From Peribolospora baueri (lineage: Eukaryota > Basidiomycota > Peribolosporomycetes > Peribolosporales > Peribolosporaceae): a stretch of DNA of 64,000 nucleotides. The stretch spans positions 1 to 64,000 of the forward strand of contig JAMDHS010000014.1 in NCBI GenBank assembly GCA_029717555.1. Direction: 5' to 3'. Position 1 is the stretch's first letter. Each line of letters starts with the position of its first letter. Positions 12,429 through 23,800 of the stretch are shown here, piece after piece. The notes beneath the pieces were generated by a model. That model worked only from the letters and a program-made list of their open reading frames with translations. It was not told the origin of the DNA and made no database searches. The position numbers were made by a program, and so were the translations under genes.

Positions 12429-13662
12429 ACTAGACTCGCCCTTCCTTCTTCTGCTTCTTGCACGCCATAGACACCGCTCGCTCTCGTCCCTCCGTCCCCT
12501 TTCCGCATTCCCTCCCTCTCCCCTTCCCTGCCCGGCTTCGCTTCGAACCGACCGGACCATGGACGACACCCACCCGTACATCCATCCATTCGTCCATCCA
12601 TTCGTTCTTCCCGTCCCCCGCCGCCTATCGATCGGATCGCCGGAGCATGTCATGTGACGTGTCTGTCGCCGCCGCTTGCATGTACTTGTATCCTTGTACC
12701 CTCTCTCTCTCCTTCCCTCCTTCTCTCACTTCCTCGGCGCCAGTCGCGGACCAGCCAACCTACCTAGCAAGCATGCCATCGACTTGGGACCGAAACGAAA
12801 CGAAACGAAAGGGATAAGATGGGCATCTTCTGTTCGCGCGGCGAGTGGGGATCCGCAAGCAAAGGCCACACACAACACAACACCAACACCAACACGGCAC
12901 GGCACGGTAGGAGATCGCATCCACCTCGACATGGTGTGATCATGGATGGGGGTTACCTTTGCGCTCGCTGGCCAAACTCGGCCAGAGAGGATTGTTAGAC
13001 GCGAGGATGAAACGGTGGACGACGATGATGAGGATGAACGCGACGACTCTCTGCGCACACCCGAATCGTCAGCGCCGTTTATAGCGACTAGTGCGCTGTT
13101 CCTTCTTCTTCCTCTACGACCACCACCATTCGAAATACAGATAGATGGCTGTGTGAGAATCAGGCGCCCGTAAAAGCTGAATCTGTCGCCGCTCCCGCAC
13201 CCTTTCTCCTTGGCGTACTTCACATTGGCAAAAGCCACCTCGTCTTCACAGCTGGCGCACTAGCAACGGGAACATCGGACAGGACTTCCTTCCTCGCGCC
13301 GCGTCCGCCGCCGTTTCCCTACATATGTACGCGCCAAGCCTCGCAATTTTTCCGTTTCGTTTGTTTGTTTCTCTTCAACAATGTTTTCTTTCCTGGATAG
13401 CCGACGAAGGCGGACGGCCCTGTGTTTTCGACCTCGCGTCGTGGTGGAGCACGCTTGCGCGGGCGCTTCGCTTTCCGATGAGACCTGTCATATGATGGGG
13501 AGCAGGCCGAGACATTGGGACATCCTCTCCTTTCTTCTTTACTCCCTCCCTTATATACCTTCTTCCACCCACATCTCTGTGACGACACCCTAACTGACCC
13601 ACCCCTCTATCTCTCCAACTCCTTCCAACAACCTCGCTTGACCTCGCTCGCTCCACACCGAA
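12429..13662. promoter_or_regulatory. Intergenic region upstream of the small secreted protein gene
   Basis: No supported gene over 1.2 kb. It holds the 3' UTR of the Stealth transferase and the promoter of the secreted protein gene. A 170-residue minus-strand frame at 12726-13238 shows no recognisable domain. A TATA-like element is annotated separately. Confidence 0.5.
13552..13557 (+). promoter_or_regulatory. TATA-like element of the small secreted protein gene
   Basis: TATATA within CCTTATATACC lies 106 bases upstream of the ATG at 13663, followed by a CT-rich leader. It is one of the clearer TATA-like boxes in the window and suits a regulated gene, but it is positional evidence only. Confidence 0.45.
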
Positions 13663-13971
13663 ATGAGCCTCTACTCTCTCACTCGCCTCGTAGGGCCGCT
13701 TGTGTTCTCCACCGCGATCTTAGCGACGGTCACCATCGTTGGAACTAGGGGTCTCCCTACGTCCGACGGCACCTACTTCCTCGCTGCCGCCGCCAGACTA
13801 GCTCCTCGCGACCGGTGTTACCCGGTCTGCGTACTCAACCGTTGCTTTTGCCCGGCCTCGTGCAACGGTGTCTGTCCAGACTACGGCTCTGGGTGGGACG
13901 GTCCGGACCCCAACAACAGGCACCAGTATGGCCATCACTTTGGTGGATACTCTTTCGGGCAAGGCGGCTGA
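13663..13971 (+). CDS. Small secreted cysteine-rich protein, effector-like, unknown function
   Basis: A single exon of 102 residues. The N-terminus (MSLYSLTRLVGPLVFSTAIL, then ATVTIVGTRG) looks like a signal peptide or signal anchor of about 25-30 residues. The mature part has six cysteines packed into about 22 residues with the pattern C-x3-C-x4-C-x-C-x3-C-x3-C, then a Gly/His/Tyr/Asn-rich tail ending GGYSFGQGG. Six closely spaced cysteines suggest three disulphides. I do not recognise the family. It lies between a glycosyltransferase gene and a broken mannosyltransferase gene, with its own TATA-like promoter. Effector candidate, surface protein or a chance frame are all possible; the signal peptide and Cys spacing argue for a real gene. 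Confidence 0.65.
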   Translation: MSLYSLTRLVGPLVFSTAILATVTIVGTRGLPTSDGTYFLAAAARLAPRDRCYPVCVLNRCFCPASCNGVCPDYGSGWDGPDPNNRHQYGHHFGGYSFGQGG

Positions 13972-14034
13972 GACCACTTGGACTTGGACGCGCACACATC
14001 CGAACGTCGCCAGGACACTGTGGACGGGCGTAAG

Positions 14035-15655
14035 CCAACTGCTCCTACGGCTTGATCGACGAGGTGAGCATACTTTCTTTCCTTTTTTCCCCCCTATATA
14101 TGTAGTCTAGACTGGGCCAATGGACTAAACTTTTAATTACCTCCTCTCGAACACAGGCCCAATGATCCATACCCAGCTGGATCGAGCAAAAGGCGACCGA
14201 AGCCCGAGAGACAATGAAGAAGCAGGGTGTTATCTACGGCGGCTCCTTGCCATGCCGACACATGTGCAGATATCAGAGCGGGTCCTTCTACCCATACCCT
14301 TTGTTTAAGGACATCGAGGTGAGCCAGGACAGCCGCTTGGGGAACTTGAAGGAGCGACCTCGTGTCTCGCGAATTGACCAGCTTTCCCCATGGAACAGTC
14401 AGCACTATTGGCGCATTGAGCCGTCGGTCAAATACCTTCTGCGATCTCGACGCCAAGTGCTTGATCCGATCCGATCAGGAGATTCTCTCTTGGACTCACC
14501 AGCTTGGGACCCTCCCCATTGCATCTTCCCCGTCTCGTTATCCTTTCAGTATGACCCCTTCCGCTTCATAGCCGAGAACAACAAGAAGTACGGTTTCGTG
14601 TTCAGTTTGTACGAGTACGAAGCGACTATTCCCATGCTTTGGAAGGAGACCCAAAGGTGAGGGCAATCACGACTGTACGCACGTGCACATGCTGAAGGCA
14701 AACCTGCGCTGCTCTCGTTCCTTCGTTTGCTCGTGTTGCGTCGCCTTTTTACTTTTCGACACGACCCCCGTCCTTTTCGTCCAACAGAATTCATCGCCCA
14801 AAATCCACAGTACCTCGCCAGTGATAACGCTATGGACTTGATCTCCGACGACGGGGGACTCGGCGTAACAACCGGTGTCAGTTTTGTGGTCCAAGTGTGT
14901 CTCGAGGCGTGATCCTGCTTCTTCTCGTATAGATGTTCGGCCGGGTCATTCTGACACCACCTACCTTTTGTGCGCTGCCTATAACAGCATCGAAATCGGC
15001 ATCTCTCGATCTCTGGGCGCTCTGAAGCATACGAGAAGTAAATTTTGACCACTTGGGACAAAGCAGGCGGCAGTTCTTCTACGAGGTGCGCGCCTTTGCT
15101 CTCAAGCCTGTCATGGAGGACATCCACGCATATTTCTCTTCACCTTTTTAACTCTATGATACTCTTTCTTTGTCTCTTTGCCCCTTTAAGCGGTAGGGCG
15201 ACGCAACCGGTGGCACTCCCTCGCGGGCCTCGCTTTTCCTCAATAGGAGCCAGCTTCACTTCTTCGAGGTGTGTACGCGTGTGATACGGGCCGGGTCGCG
15301 CCCCTTCGAATATCCAGGATGTGCCTAGATCTAAAACGTCTTACTCATTTTACGTGCTGTCGGCGTTGTGGCATATCAGGATATCGGTGAGCGTTCGGCG
15401 GCCGTTCCCATGCAGGGCCTCTTCCTCGTGTGCAAATCTCTACCTCGCGCTTAACTCGACTCGGTTTCGCTGAATTAATGTTCCCTTATGTGCCTGCAAC
15501 CCCCTTATCCTATCCTACAACCGCCAATTGAACATCGTCCCCAAATAGCTTATTAACCCCCCCCCCCCCCACCCTCTTCTTCACGCACTGCTCAAGAAGG
15601 CTGGCCAAGCAGGGCACCTCCTGCAGCTGCGATTCGCAGGTGAAGGTGAGCTTCC
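14035..15655 (+). pseudogene. Decayed GT15 (Kre2/Mnt1-family) alpha-1,2-mannosyltransferase
   Basis: Family blocks occur in the right order but in changing frames: YGLIDE (14046-14063), SWIEQK then GVIYGGS, CRHMCRYQSG (14250-14285), YWRIEPSVKY (14405-14434), FCDLD (one frame over, 14436-14450), YDPFRF (14550-14567), YGFVFSLYEYEATIPMLW (14589-14642), DNAMDLISDDGG (14822-14857), NNRCQFC in a shifted frame, HFFE (near 15252) and CSCDSQ (near 15630). One extra base after VKY moves the frame; later blocks need several more frame changes and cross stop codons, for example where a QWS-type block reads CAA TGA TCC. Old intron positions (14064-14156, and near 14319 and 14657) remain visible. The N-terminal half of the catalytic domain is absent upstream. 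Functional copies are Golgi type II enzymes that extend O- and N-mannans. Confidence 0.82.
15557..15570. repeat. Poly(C) run of 14
   Basis: Uninterrupted C tract within the decayed GT15 region. Confidence 0.9.
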
Positions 15656-16184
15656 ACATCACACCGTCTTATCCTCCGATCGTTCTTGCGTTTGACAAGG
15701 GCCGGTCGGACGGGACACTTTGGCTCGTCTTCCATTTGTACCCCCTTCTCATCTATCTATCTGCCTGTCTGTCTGTCCTCTTCACACCTTTACACCTTCT
15801 CTGTGGCCCCTTCAGCCACGTAGCGTACTCATGCCTGCCTCTACCTCGATATGAGAGGCTTGTGGGGCAAAAGTTCGTCCGAAATCGTATTTCGTCGTAA
15901 GATGGGGGGTGGGGCGGGGTGGGCGGGTGGAAAGGAATATTCGTAAGAGGTACAAGCAAGATAGATAGACAGATGGATAGATGGATAGATAGGTAGAGGG
16001 GGGCACGACGATGGATGGGAGGGGGAGGGGAGGGGGGATGGGGGGATGGAAGACGCCTTTGGCGAAGCGAAAGCGAAGGCAAAGGCGATGGCGATGGGGA
16101 GAGCAAGGGAAGGCGAGGCGAGCAAAGGAAGAGAAACACACACACATGCATACATGTATGTATATGTGCGACGCCAGCCCGCTT
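15656..16184. other. Intergenic region with GATA/GGAT-type simple repeats
   Basis: No gene supported. It separates the GT15 relic from the stop codon of the PTR2 transporter. It contains imperfect tetranucleotide repeats of the GATA/GGAT type at about 15960-15995 and a CA/TG-rich patch near 16136-16170. Confidence 0.6.
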
Positions 16185-18976
16185 TCACTCCTCGTCGTCG
16201 TTGTCGACATGGCGGTTACCCGACCGTCCAATCTCGTTATCCGACTCCTCGTTTTTGTCGAGGTGACGGAAGGAGATGTAGAAGATGGCACCGGCGACAA
16301 AGGCGGCGATGGCGATGCCAGAGTACATGCCCACCAGGTACGGGTCCGCCGATACGCTCACCAGCGCTTCGCCGATTGCGTTGGCCAGTGCGGTCATGAA
16401 GAGGAAGATGGCCTGGGAGAAGAAAAAAAAATGAACAAAGGAAGACGGTGGGATGTGGAGGATGGGGACTCGCGCGACGCACCATGACGAGCGACTTCAT
16501 GCGCGCGGGCGCCTTGAGGTAAGCGTACTCGAGACCTGCGGGGCGTCACGTCACACGTTCAGTCGGGGCATTCGTCCGTAGACTCGACTCGACTCGATCC
16601 ATCTCCGCGCGCGCTCACCGGTGATGGAGGCGAAAATCTCGGAAAAGGCGATGAGGACGTAAGCGGGGATCTGAATCCAGCTGTGAGCGCGGAGCGGAAC
16701 GGTTAGGGGGGGTCAGACAGAAGTGAACAGAAGGAGGAGCTAGTTAGCGTCGGGACATACACGTTGATGCCGACGGGGTCGCAAGGGTTGTCGTTGGTGC
16801 CGAGGCCGTTCCGCATGCATGGGCTCTGCTGGTAGATCTTGTACTGGAGCACGGCGGCGTAAACCATGGAGAGGGAGGCGAAGAAGAAACCAAAGGTGAT
16901 ACGGGCGATCGGCCTGAACGGTCGGTGGATACGACGGAAGAAGGGGTAGACGACGCGGTCGACGATGGGGATGAAGACGATGAGCGTGATGGCGTCAAAG
17001 TTCTGGATCAGGTCGTTGGGCACGCCTCTGAGGTCCATGACGCCGGCCTGAGAGATGAGGTTGTTGGTCCTGGAAAGGGGGGGGGGACCGGTAAGCGAGG
17101 AGGCTGTTCAAGGGGACACGTCATTCTCGCGACTTACATCTGGTTGTAGCTGTCAACGAGGGACGAAGGCGAAGCGAGGTGAGCGCGAGGCGTGTGGGGA
17201 TGACGATCACCGGCAAAGAAGAAAAACTCACGCGAGCCAGTAGATCGGCTACGGAGAGGGACGGGATGAAGAGAGAGAGAGAGAGAGGCGTGTTAAGAAG
17301 AACGAGAAGAGCCGAGCCGAGCCGAGTCGAGCCGGACTGGCGACTCACGTAAAAAGCAAAGACCTTGCAGGCGCTAAAGGTGCGCTTGACCTCGTCGACA
17401 AACGTGTCGTCCCACGTGAGCCAGGACGGCTTGTTGCGTCCCTCGGCGTCCATGACGACCTCCTTTGTCTTTTTCGTCGGCCCTCCGTGGACGGCGATGT
17501 AGGTCGGCTTGGCCCTGTCCCACAGGCTGCCGTCGATCTTTTGGGTGATCGTCTTGTAGAGCGTCACCGGGTTCCAGGACCAGGCGCTGGCGAGGACGAG
17601 GCGGCAGACCTTTGCGGCTTCGAGGATGACGGAGCCACGCGGGGGCAACTTGACGTACTTGTTCCTGCCGAGGACGAGGAGGGTGGGCACGAGGATGAAG
17701 ACGGCGGTAGGGAGGAGGAAAGAGAGCCAGAAGCCGACGTGGCGCTCGGACTCGGTGGTGGCGATGGAGGAGAGGGAGCCGAGGTTGATGAAGAAGTAGA
17801 AATAGAGGAAGACGCGGCCGACGGTCGCGCTGGGGTCGACGATGACCCTCTCGCCCTTGTCGGTGGTGCGGACCACCTGGACTTGGCGGGTGAGCTGGTC
17901 AGCGATGAGGGGAGCGACGTTGGACTTGATACCGCCGGTGCCGAGACCCATGATGATCATGCCGACGATGAGACCGGGGAAGGCGCCGTTATGGAGGAGG
18001 CTGGGAGGGATGGAGGTGAGGAGGATGATGAGAAGGCCGGCGATGTAGACGCTGGTGAAGACACAGATGGCCTTGAAGCGGCCCCAGCGGGTGTCGGCGA
18101 GGATGGCGCCGAGGAAGGCTGTAGGCGGTGAGGGAGACGAAGTGAGTTCGAATTCGTCGTTGACGGGCGAGGTGTGATTTGACGAGACTCACGGGTGACG
18201 TAGCAGAAGAAGCTAAAGAAGGTGGTGAGACCGGTGGCAGCCTGCTGGCCTCTACCTGAAGAAGAGAAGAAGGAGAAGAGGAAGAAGAAAGGGTAAACAT
18301 TAAAATGCCAAGCGTGCGCCGACGGGAAGGAGGGAGTGAAGGACGTGCTCACCGATAGCACCGGGGACGTCGGAGGCGGTCATGGCCCTTCCGGTCGTCG
18401 AGCCGGCAGGAAGTGGGTTCTGGATGTAGTCTGTATGAATCGATGGTGTGAGAGCGTTGACCTAAAACAAAACCGGGGCGTGAACTCACTCTGGAAGGGA
18501 CCTATCATTCCGTAGTAGGCGAAGCGCTCGGCGAACCTGCGAAGCGGGGGGCGACACGAGGAGGTGAACGGGAGAGCGAAAGGACAGGAGGAGGAGAGAG
18601 AGGAGAACTCACTCGACGCCGACGACAAAGTAGGCACTCAGGGGGATTTTATCGCTGACCTTGCGGAGCGTCACGCGCTCCTCCTCGGTGGGCAGGCTCT
18701 CGCCTTCGGCAAGGGAAGCGTTGAGGTAGGCGGGCGGGGGATCGCCAACACGGGCGACGTTGACGTCTCCGCCGTCGCCTTCTTTTCCGACGGGCACCTT
18801 TTCGTGGTCATTGTTCTGGAGCCTTTCCTTGGCGAGGGATTGGCGGATCTCGACTTGGGCCTCGGCGTCGACGGCCGTCGACAAGTGTTCGGTTCCGGCT
18901 GCGAAGGGGGAGGGAGACACGGTGGTGAGCGGGGAGGGGACGGGTGGGCGGGGGATGGACATGGTCACTCACCCAT
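16185..18976 (-). CDS. PTR2: PTR2-family proton-coupled di/tripeptide transporter
   Basis: Twelve minus-strand exons give a continuous 640-residue frame: 18973-18976, 18613-18898, 18490-18536, 18353-18430, 18193-18249, 17349-18118, 17232-17248, 17138-17149, 16761-17069, 16619-16680, 16483-16535, 16185-16412. POT-family signatures are clear: FAERFAYYGMIGPFQ, the following TPFLGAILADTRWGRF, GTGGIKSNVAPLIADQ, FYFFINLGSLSS, then PIYWLAYNQM and INVWIQIPAYVLIAFSEIF. About twelve membrane segments are expected. The protein takes up di- and tripeptides at the plasma membrane with protons. The first exon holds only ATG plus one base, and PIYWLAYNQM is built from exons of 17 and 12 nt. The start is the one ATG that joins in frame to AGTEHLSTAV; a longer N-terminus cannot be excluded. 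Confidence 0.9.
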
Positions 18977-19256
18977 GACTGCAAGGAGAGGAGTAGGACG
19001 GGGGAGGGGAGGGAGGAGGGGGAGGGAGGAGGAGGGGCGGAGGGGGAAGAGAAGGGAGGGGAAAAAAGACGGTGGTGGGTTGGAGGAGGGAGGGACTATA
19101 AGGCGGTGGGTGAGCGGATGCGGAGCGGAGGATGGGCGGTAGGTTATTATTAGCGGTGTCGCTTCTCTGTGTGCGCGTGTGCGCGTGAGTGCGAGTTGTC
19201 CAAGTTGTCCGTGTGCAAGTGTCAAGTGTAAATGTATTTCATGTATTTCACGTATG

Positions 19257-19290
19257 TATCTATCTATCTGTCTGTCTGTCTATCTGTCTG
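19257..19290. repeat. TATC/TGTC tetranucleotide repeat
   Basis: Imperfect tandem TATC then TGTC units upstream of PTR2. Confidence 0.85.
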
Positions 19291-20046
19291 GTCTGGACTC
19301 TGGACTCGGTGTTGTCCACGCTCAGGCACGCAGGCGACGCGACCGAACGCAGCCAGGCACGACAGGGCGGCAGGGACAGGCAGGCAGGGCCAAGGAAGTG
19401 GGTTGGTTGGGGAGATAGAGATAAGTGGGTGATGATGGACACGGGACAAAGCATGTGAACAGGACAGACGCAGGCGCAGGACAGGCGCAGGACAGGCGCA
19501 GGAGCAGGACGAGGACGAGAAGGAGCCCAAGGTCGAGCCAAGCGAAGGGGCAGGTGAGGAAGGAGGGAGGGCAAGTGGGTCGAGCGGGGCCACGGATGGC
19601 GTCGTCGCATCGCGTCGCATCATCCCATCGGTACAGCCGAGCCCAAGTCGAGTCCGCGTCCTCCCTCTTCACCCGCTCCGTTCGCGTGACCGCGTCGGAG
19701 GAGCGGGAGGGTGGGCGGGCGATAAGCGTTGGGCCAGCAGGAGGGGCGTTGCGGCGAGGAAGGAAAAAGAAAAAGGAAAGGGAAAAAGGAACCGAGGCAG
19801 GCGACCGCGTCCGCTGGTTGATCCGACGACAAGAGAAAGAAGGAAGAGCATTGCTTCTATCGAACACCGGCGGCTATTCCTCCCGCTGGGCACGCGACTG
19901 CGGCAAGTGGGGACAACGGCGTAAAACGTACAACTCTACACCCGACAGTCGACCAACCGAGCGCGGCGTCTGGTCTGTGTCTGGCCGGCCGCTAGCCCTC
20001 CTCGCTCGGACTGGCCCGGTCCGGGCGGCAGCGCAACACATGATCG

Positions 20047-20096
<50 letters not shown>

Positions 20097-20117
20097 CGGC
20101 TGACCGGCTGATTGGCT
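20047..20117. repeat. (CTGG)n tetranucleotide repeat
   Basis: About seventeen mostly perfect CTGG/CTGA units; translated frames across it read as SQPASQPA-type artefacts. Confidence 0.9.
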
Positions 20118-20510
20118 CGCCCGCTCTCCACCCGACCCATCCTGCCAATTACGCCATACGACGCAAGGCCGGCCAGCCGATGCGATGCGATGCGGTGGGA
20201 CGCCACGCGACGCGACGGGTCACGAGCTTGGCCGCGCCCACCTCGTGCTTTCTTTCTTTCTCCGCATTCCCTCTCTCCCATCCGTTCGTCCCTCCTCGCC
20301 TCCGACTCCCTCCATCCATCCCTTCGCCACGTCTTCCCATCGGCACACAGACGCAACGACAGATATATACGTTAAGTTTGCCCATATGCGTGTATATTTG
20401 CAACCTTCTCGACCGGCAATGGGATCCATACCCGACTTCGTCGTCTGGCAGGGATCGGGGAATGACACGAGAGATGGCATAGAATAATGGACCGGACGGA
20501 CGGACGGATA

Positions 20511-20547
20511 AATAATGGATAATGGATAATGGATAATGGATAATGGA
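20511..20547. repeat. (TAATGGA)n heptamer repeat
   Basis: About five tandem copies of a seven-base unit, AT-rich in an otherwise GC-rich area. Confidence 0.9.
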
Positions 20548-20640
20548 AGGGAGCATGTTGGAGTGAGACGCAGAAAAGAGGACCGATCGATGGACGATGA
20601 TGGACGGCGGGCAAACGTAGTCCAGGCGGAAACCGAGGCC

Positions 20641-20706
20641 GAGACAGAGACAGACAGACGGAGACACAGACACAGACACAGACACGGACACGGACACGGA
20701 GACAGG
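20641..20706. repeat. ACAGAC/ACACGG short tandem repeat
   Basis: Imperfect hexamer array on a purine-rich strand just downstream of the gene ending at 20820. Confidence 0.85.
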
Positions 20707-20819
20707 GAGACGACGACACAGAAAACCCGCAAAGACGCAGCTGCCGAACGGCGGAAAACGAATTAAAAACCGAAAGAAAGAAAAAAGCGAGCACGAACGC
20801 CGTCGGCCACGACAGATGA

Positions 20820-23800
20820 TCATCCCAGCATATCGTACTCGCTCCCAAAGCCTCCCAAGCTCCCGTATCCGCTCTCGTACGGCGACGCCGGAGGACGACC
20901 GCCGTCGACGCCGCACGAAGACGAAAACGGCCCAGACGCAGACGCAAACGCCGACGAGGTGGGGCCCCGAGACGGCGAACACGACGACGACGACGGCGGC
21001 GGCGAGGGGCAAGACGAGGAGTTGGACGACGACGACGAAGACGCGAACGGATGGGGCGCGCCGGCGGAGCTCGCCACTGACAGCGCGTCCAAGTTTGTCA
21101 CGCCGCCGCCATGTCCCAGTTCATGCCCACCGTCCTCGCCAGCTCCGCGAGGGAACCGAGTCGACGTCGGAGAAGGCGTGCCCGGAAGCGACGGCACCTT
21201 CTCGTGACCCCACCTGGCCGCGGCCGCTCGCAAAGCGCTGTTCGCCGCCGCTCCTCCGCGAGGAGAAGAACGCGGGCCGAAGCAAGGCGATCGTGGCGAG
21301 AGCAGGCCATTCGCCGACGCTCGATGCGGCGAGCCTCCGCAGCCGCCGGTCCAAGAGGACGACTGGTGATGGCCGGCAATGGACGCCAAGCCGGTCCGAC
21401 CGGGCGAGGCGGAACGCGACCTCCGCCCGTCGTCCTCCTCCTCCTCTTCCTCGCCATCACACTCCTCCTCTCCTCCGCCGCTAGAAGTCGTAGAAGACGG
21501 CGCGTCGGGAGAGCAGCTCGTGTCGGACGACCCTACGGCGCTTCCACCACGCAGCCGACCATCAGAGGTCCCACCGTGGAGCGGACCGAGACCTTTGACG
21601 ACGCCGGGCCTGCCCGCTCTCCCACGGTCTACATCGTCCTCCTCTCCGTTCCCCCAGCGCCTGGACGCCGCCTCGTCGTCGTCGTCCTCGCCCTCGTCGC
21701 CGAACAAGGTCATCTCCGAAAGCCTTTCCGGAGGCGTCGCAGCCTTGGGACGGATGACGGCTGCAGACCAGCCGCACCCATTGCCGGCGGCGGTGACCCG
21801 ATCCGGAGAGACGCTGGACGAAGAGTTGCGACGGCGTCGACGGACGGGGACAGGAGGGAAGAGCGCCGCATTGGTCGTCGAAGACGAACATGACGAGCAA
21901 GCTGGGTCGTCCGCATCCGACGGGTCGTTAGAATTGGCGCAGCCGGGCAAAAGGCCAAGCTCGACGTTGAGCTCCCTCATCTCCTCCACGTCCTTCCTGC
22001 TCAGCCTGTTGGACACCGGACAGCTGGACCGATCGTAATCCACGGGAGAGTGCGCCTTGAAGCTCTGCGGCGGTCCCGGACTAAAGTGCACGCTGTGGCG
22101 CGTGCGGCCGCGGCGCTCGGAGCGGAACGAGCTCGTGCGAGATCCGCCGCTGCTATTTCCCCCGCCTCCAGGGCAGGCGGCAGAGGCAGAGTCGGGCGTC
22201 GACGAGCGCGTGGAATCGGCGGAGGAATGGACGGCGGGAGATGGAGAACCTTGGCCGGAAGAGGAGTTGTTACGCCCCTTGCCATGGCGAAGCGACGGTC
22301 GCAGGGGCGGTCGACCGAGTAACGGAACCTTGTGTGCCTCGGCTTGACGTTCGTGCAAAAAATCGCGGGGCTCGACCTCGATGGTGGCCCAGAATGTCTG
22401 CTGTTCGGGTGACCGCGGCGCGCTCTCCTCTCCTTCCACTTCGTTCCGGCCTCCTGGGTGTCCACGAGCTGTCGCGGCCTCATTGCGGACGACTACAATA
22501 GACGACGTGGGCGTGGTATCAGCGGCCTCGTCCTCCTCGTCCTCGTCCTCTTCCTCGTATCCGGTCTCGTCCATCTCGCCGTCGGCCGTATCGGTCACAG
22601 TCGGCTTAGGAGACGAAAACGGACGAGAATGATGAACGTCGTCTACCGCTTCCTTTCCCGCGAGGGACGAAACGGGTGGGGCCGGAGAGGCGGGAGACGG
22701 CTGTCCGTTGCTGGAGCAAGGCGACATCCGCACGGCGGGCGGGTGAGACGGCGGCGCCGAGGAGTGGATCGTCAGTCCCGACAATCCATCTTCGCCGACG
22801 ACGCGCTCGAGTGCCGTGATGAGCGGTCCGGCTATGCTGCTCGACGCGGCGGCGATGGCGGGGACGGGACCGACGACGGCGGACGACGATGGCAGGCGAG
22901 AAGGGGACGGTTCGGCGTGACGGTGGCGAAACCGGTGAGCGGGAGGAGTGGAACGACGATGACGGGCGGCGCCGACGGACTTGAAGTCACGCGAGCGCGA
23001 TAATGATGATGGCTTGGCGGATGCGAGAGAGGGGGCGGACGATGCGTCGACGGGAGCGTCGTGCTTATCTTTGCCCTCCTCGTCCTTATCGCCTCCCTCC
23101 TCGTAGCTTATCGGCAACGTTGCATCCGGCTGGCGCGCATCACGCACGAGCGCAGACTCCGACGGCGGGCTGTGCCCCTCGCCGTCGTGACGGAGCGCCT
23201 GAGATAGGGAACGCGCAGAAGGAAGGGCAGGACTTGGCGGAGCGTTGCCGGGGCTCTCCAAGCTCTCCTCCGGTACCTCCTTCACCACCTCGAGCGCGAG
23301 ACTTAGTCCCATGACACAGCAGGAAGATGGCGGCACGGCAGCGCCGTTGGCGAGAGCACCGTGAGGGCAGGTGGGGCGGTCGACCATAGAGCCATCCAAG
23401 GTCGAGTGTGGAGCGCCCTCTCCTCTATCTGTGTCTTGCTTGCCCTTGTCCTCTCGCTCGACGTCCTCCTCTTCCGTCTCCTCGACGCACTCCAGCTCGC
23501 TCAGGTCGTCGAGCTCCTCATCGAGCCTTCTCCCGTTGAGGCTGTAGGCGGAGCCGAGAGAGCTGATGCTGGTGAAGCTGACCGGTGAGTCGGGTACGGA
23601 GGAGGAGTACGAGTAGTCCAGGCTGGGCGAAGGTGGCACGCTGGGCGCGGTCGACGCTGAGGGGATGGAGCCAAAGCCGGCCGACGCGGAGAGGGGGCAA
23701 GTGGTGTACTCCTTGTCGCTGTGGGGGGTGCGCGGGTGAAGGGCCGAGTGGGCGTGCAGTTGGGCTACGGTGGGCGTCGACGGGGAGTGGGTATGGTGGT

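Larger units (their letters stand above)
18977..20819. promoter_or_regulatory. Repeat-rich intergenic region upstream of PTR2
   Basis: 1.8 kb without a supported gene. It should hold the PTR2 promoter and the 3' UTR of the next minus-strand gene. Several simple repeats are listed separately. Apparent open frames on both strands are produced by these repeats. Confidence 0.55.

Noticed and set aside
570-18976. SHR3 and PTR2 as a functional nitrogen-uptake cluster
   Set aside because: They are 15 kb apart with unrelated genes between them, and Shr3 serves amino-acid permeases rather than PTR-type carriers.
20047-20117. Tandem array that might look like a CRISPR or satellite
   Set aside because: It is a simple four-base repeat without spacers.
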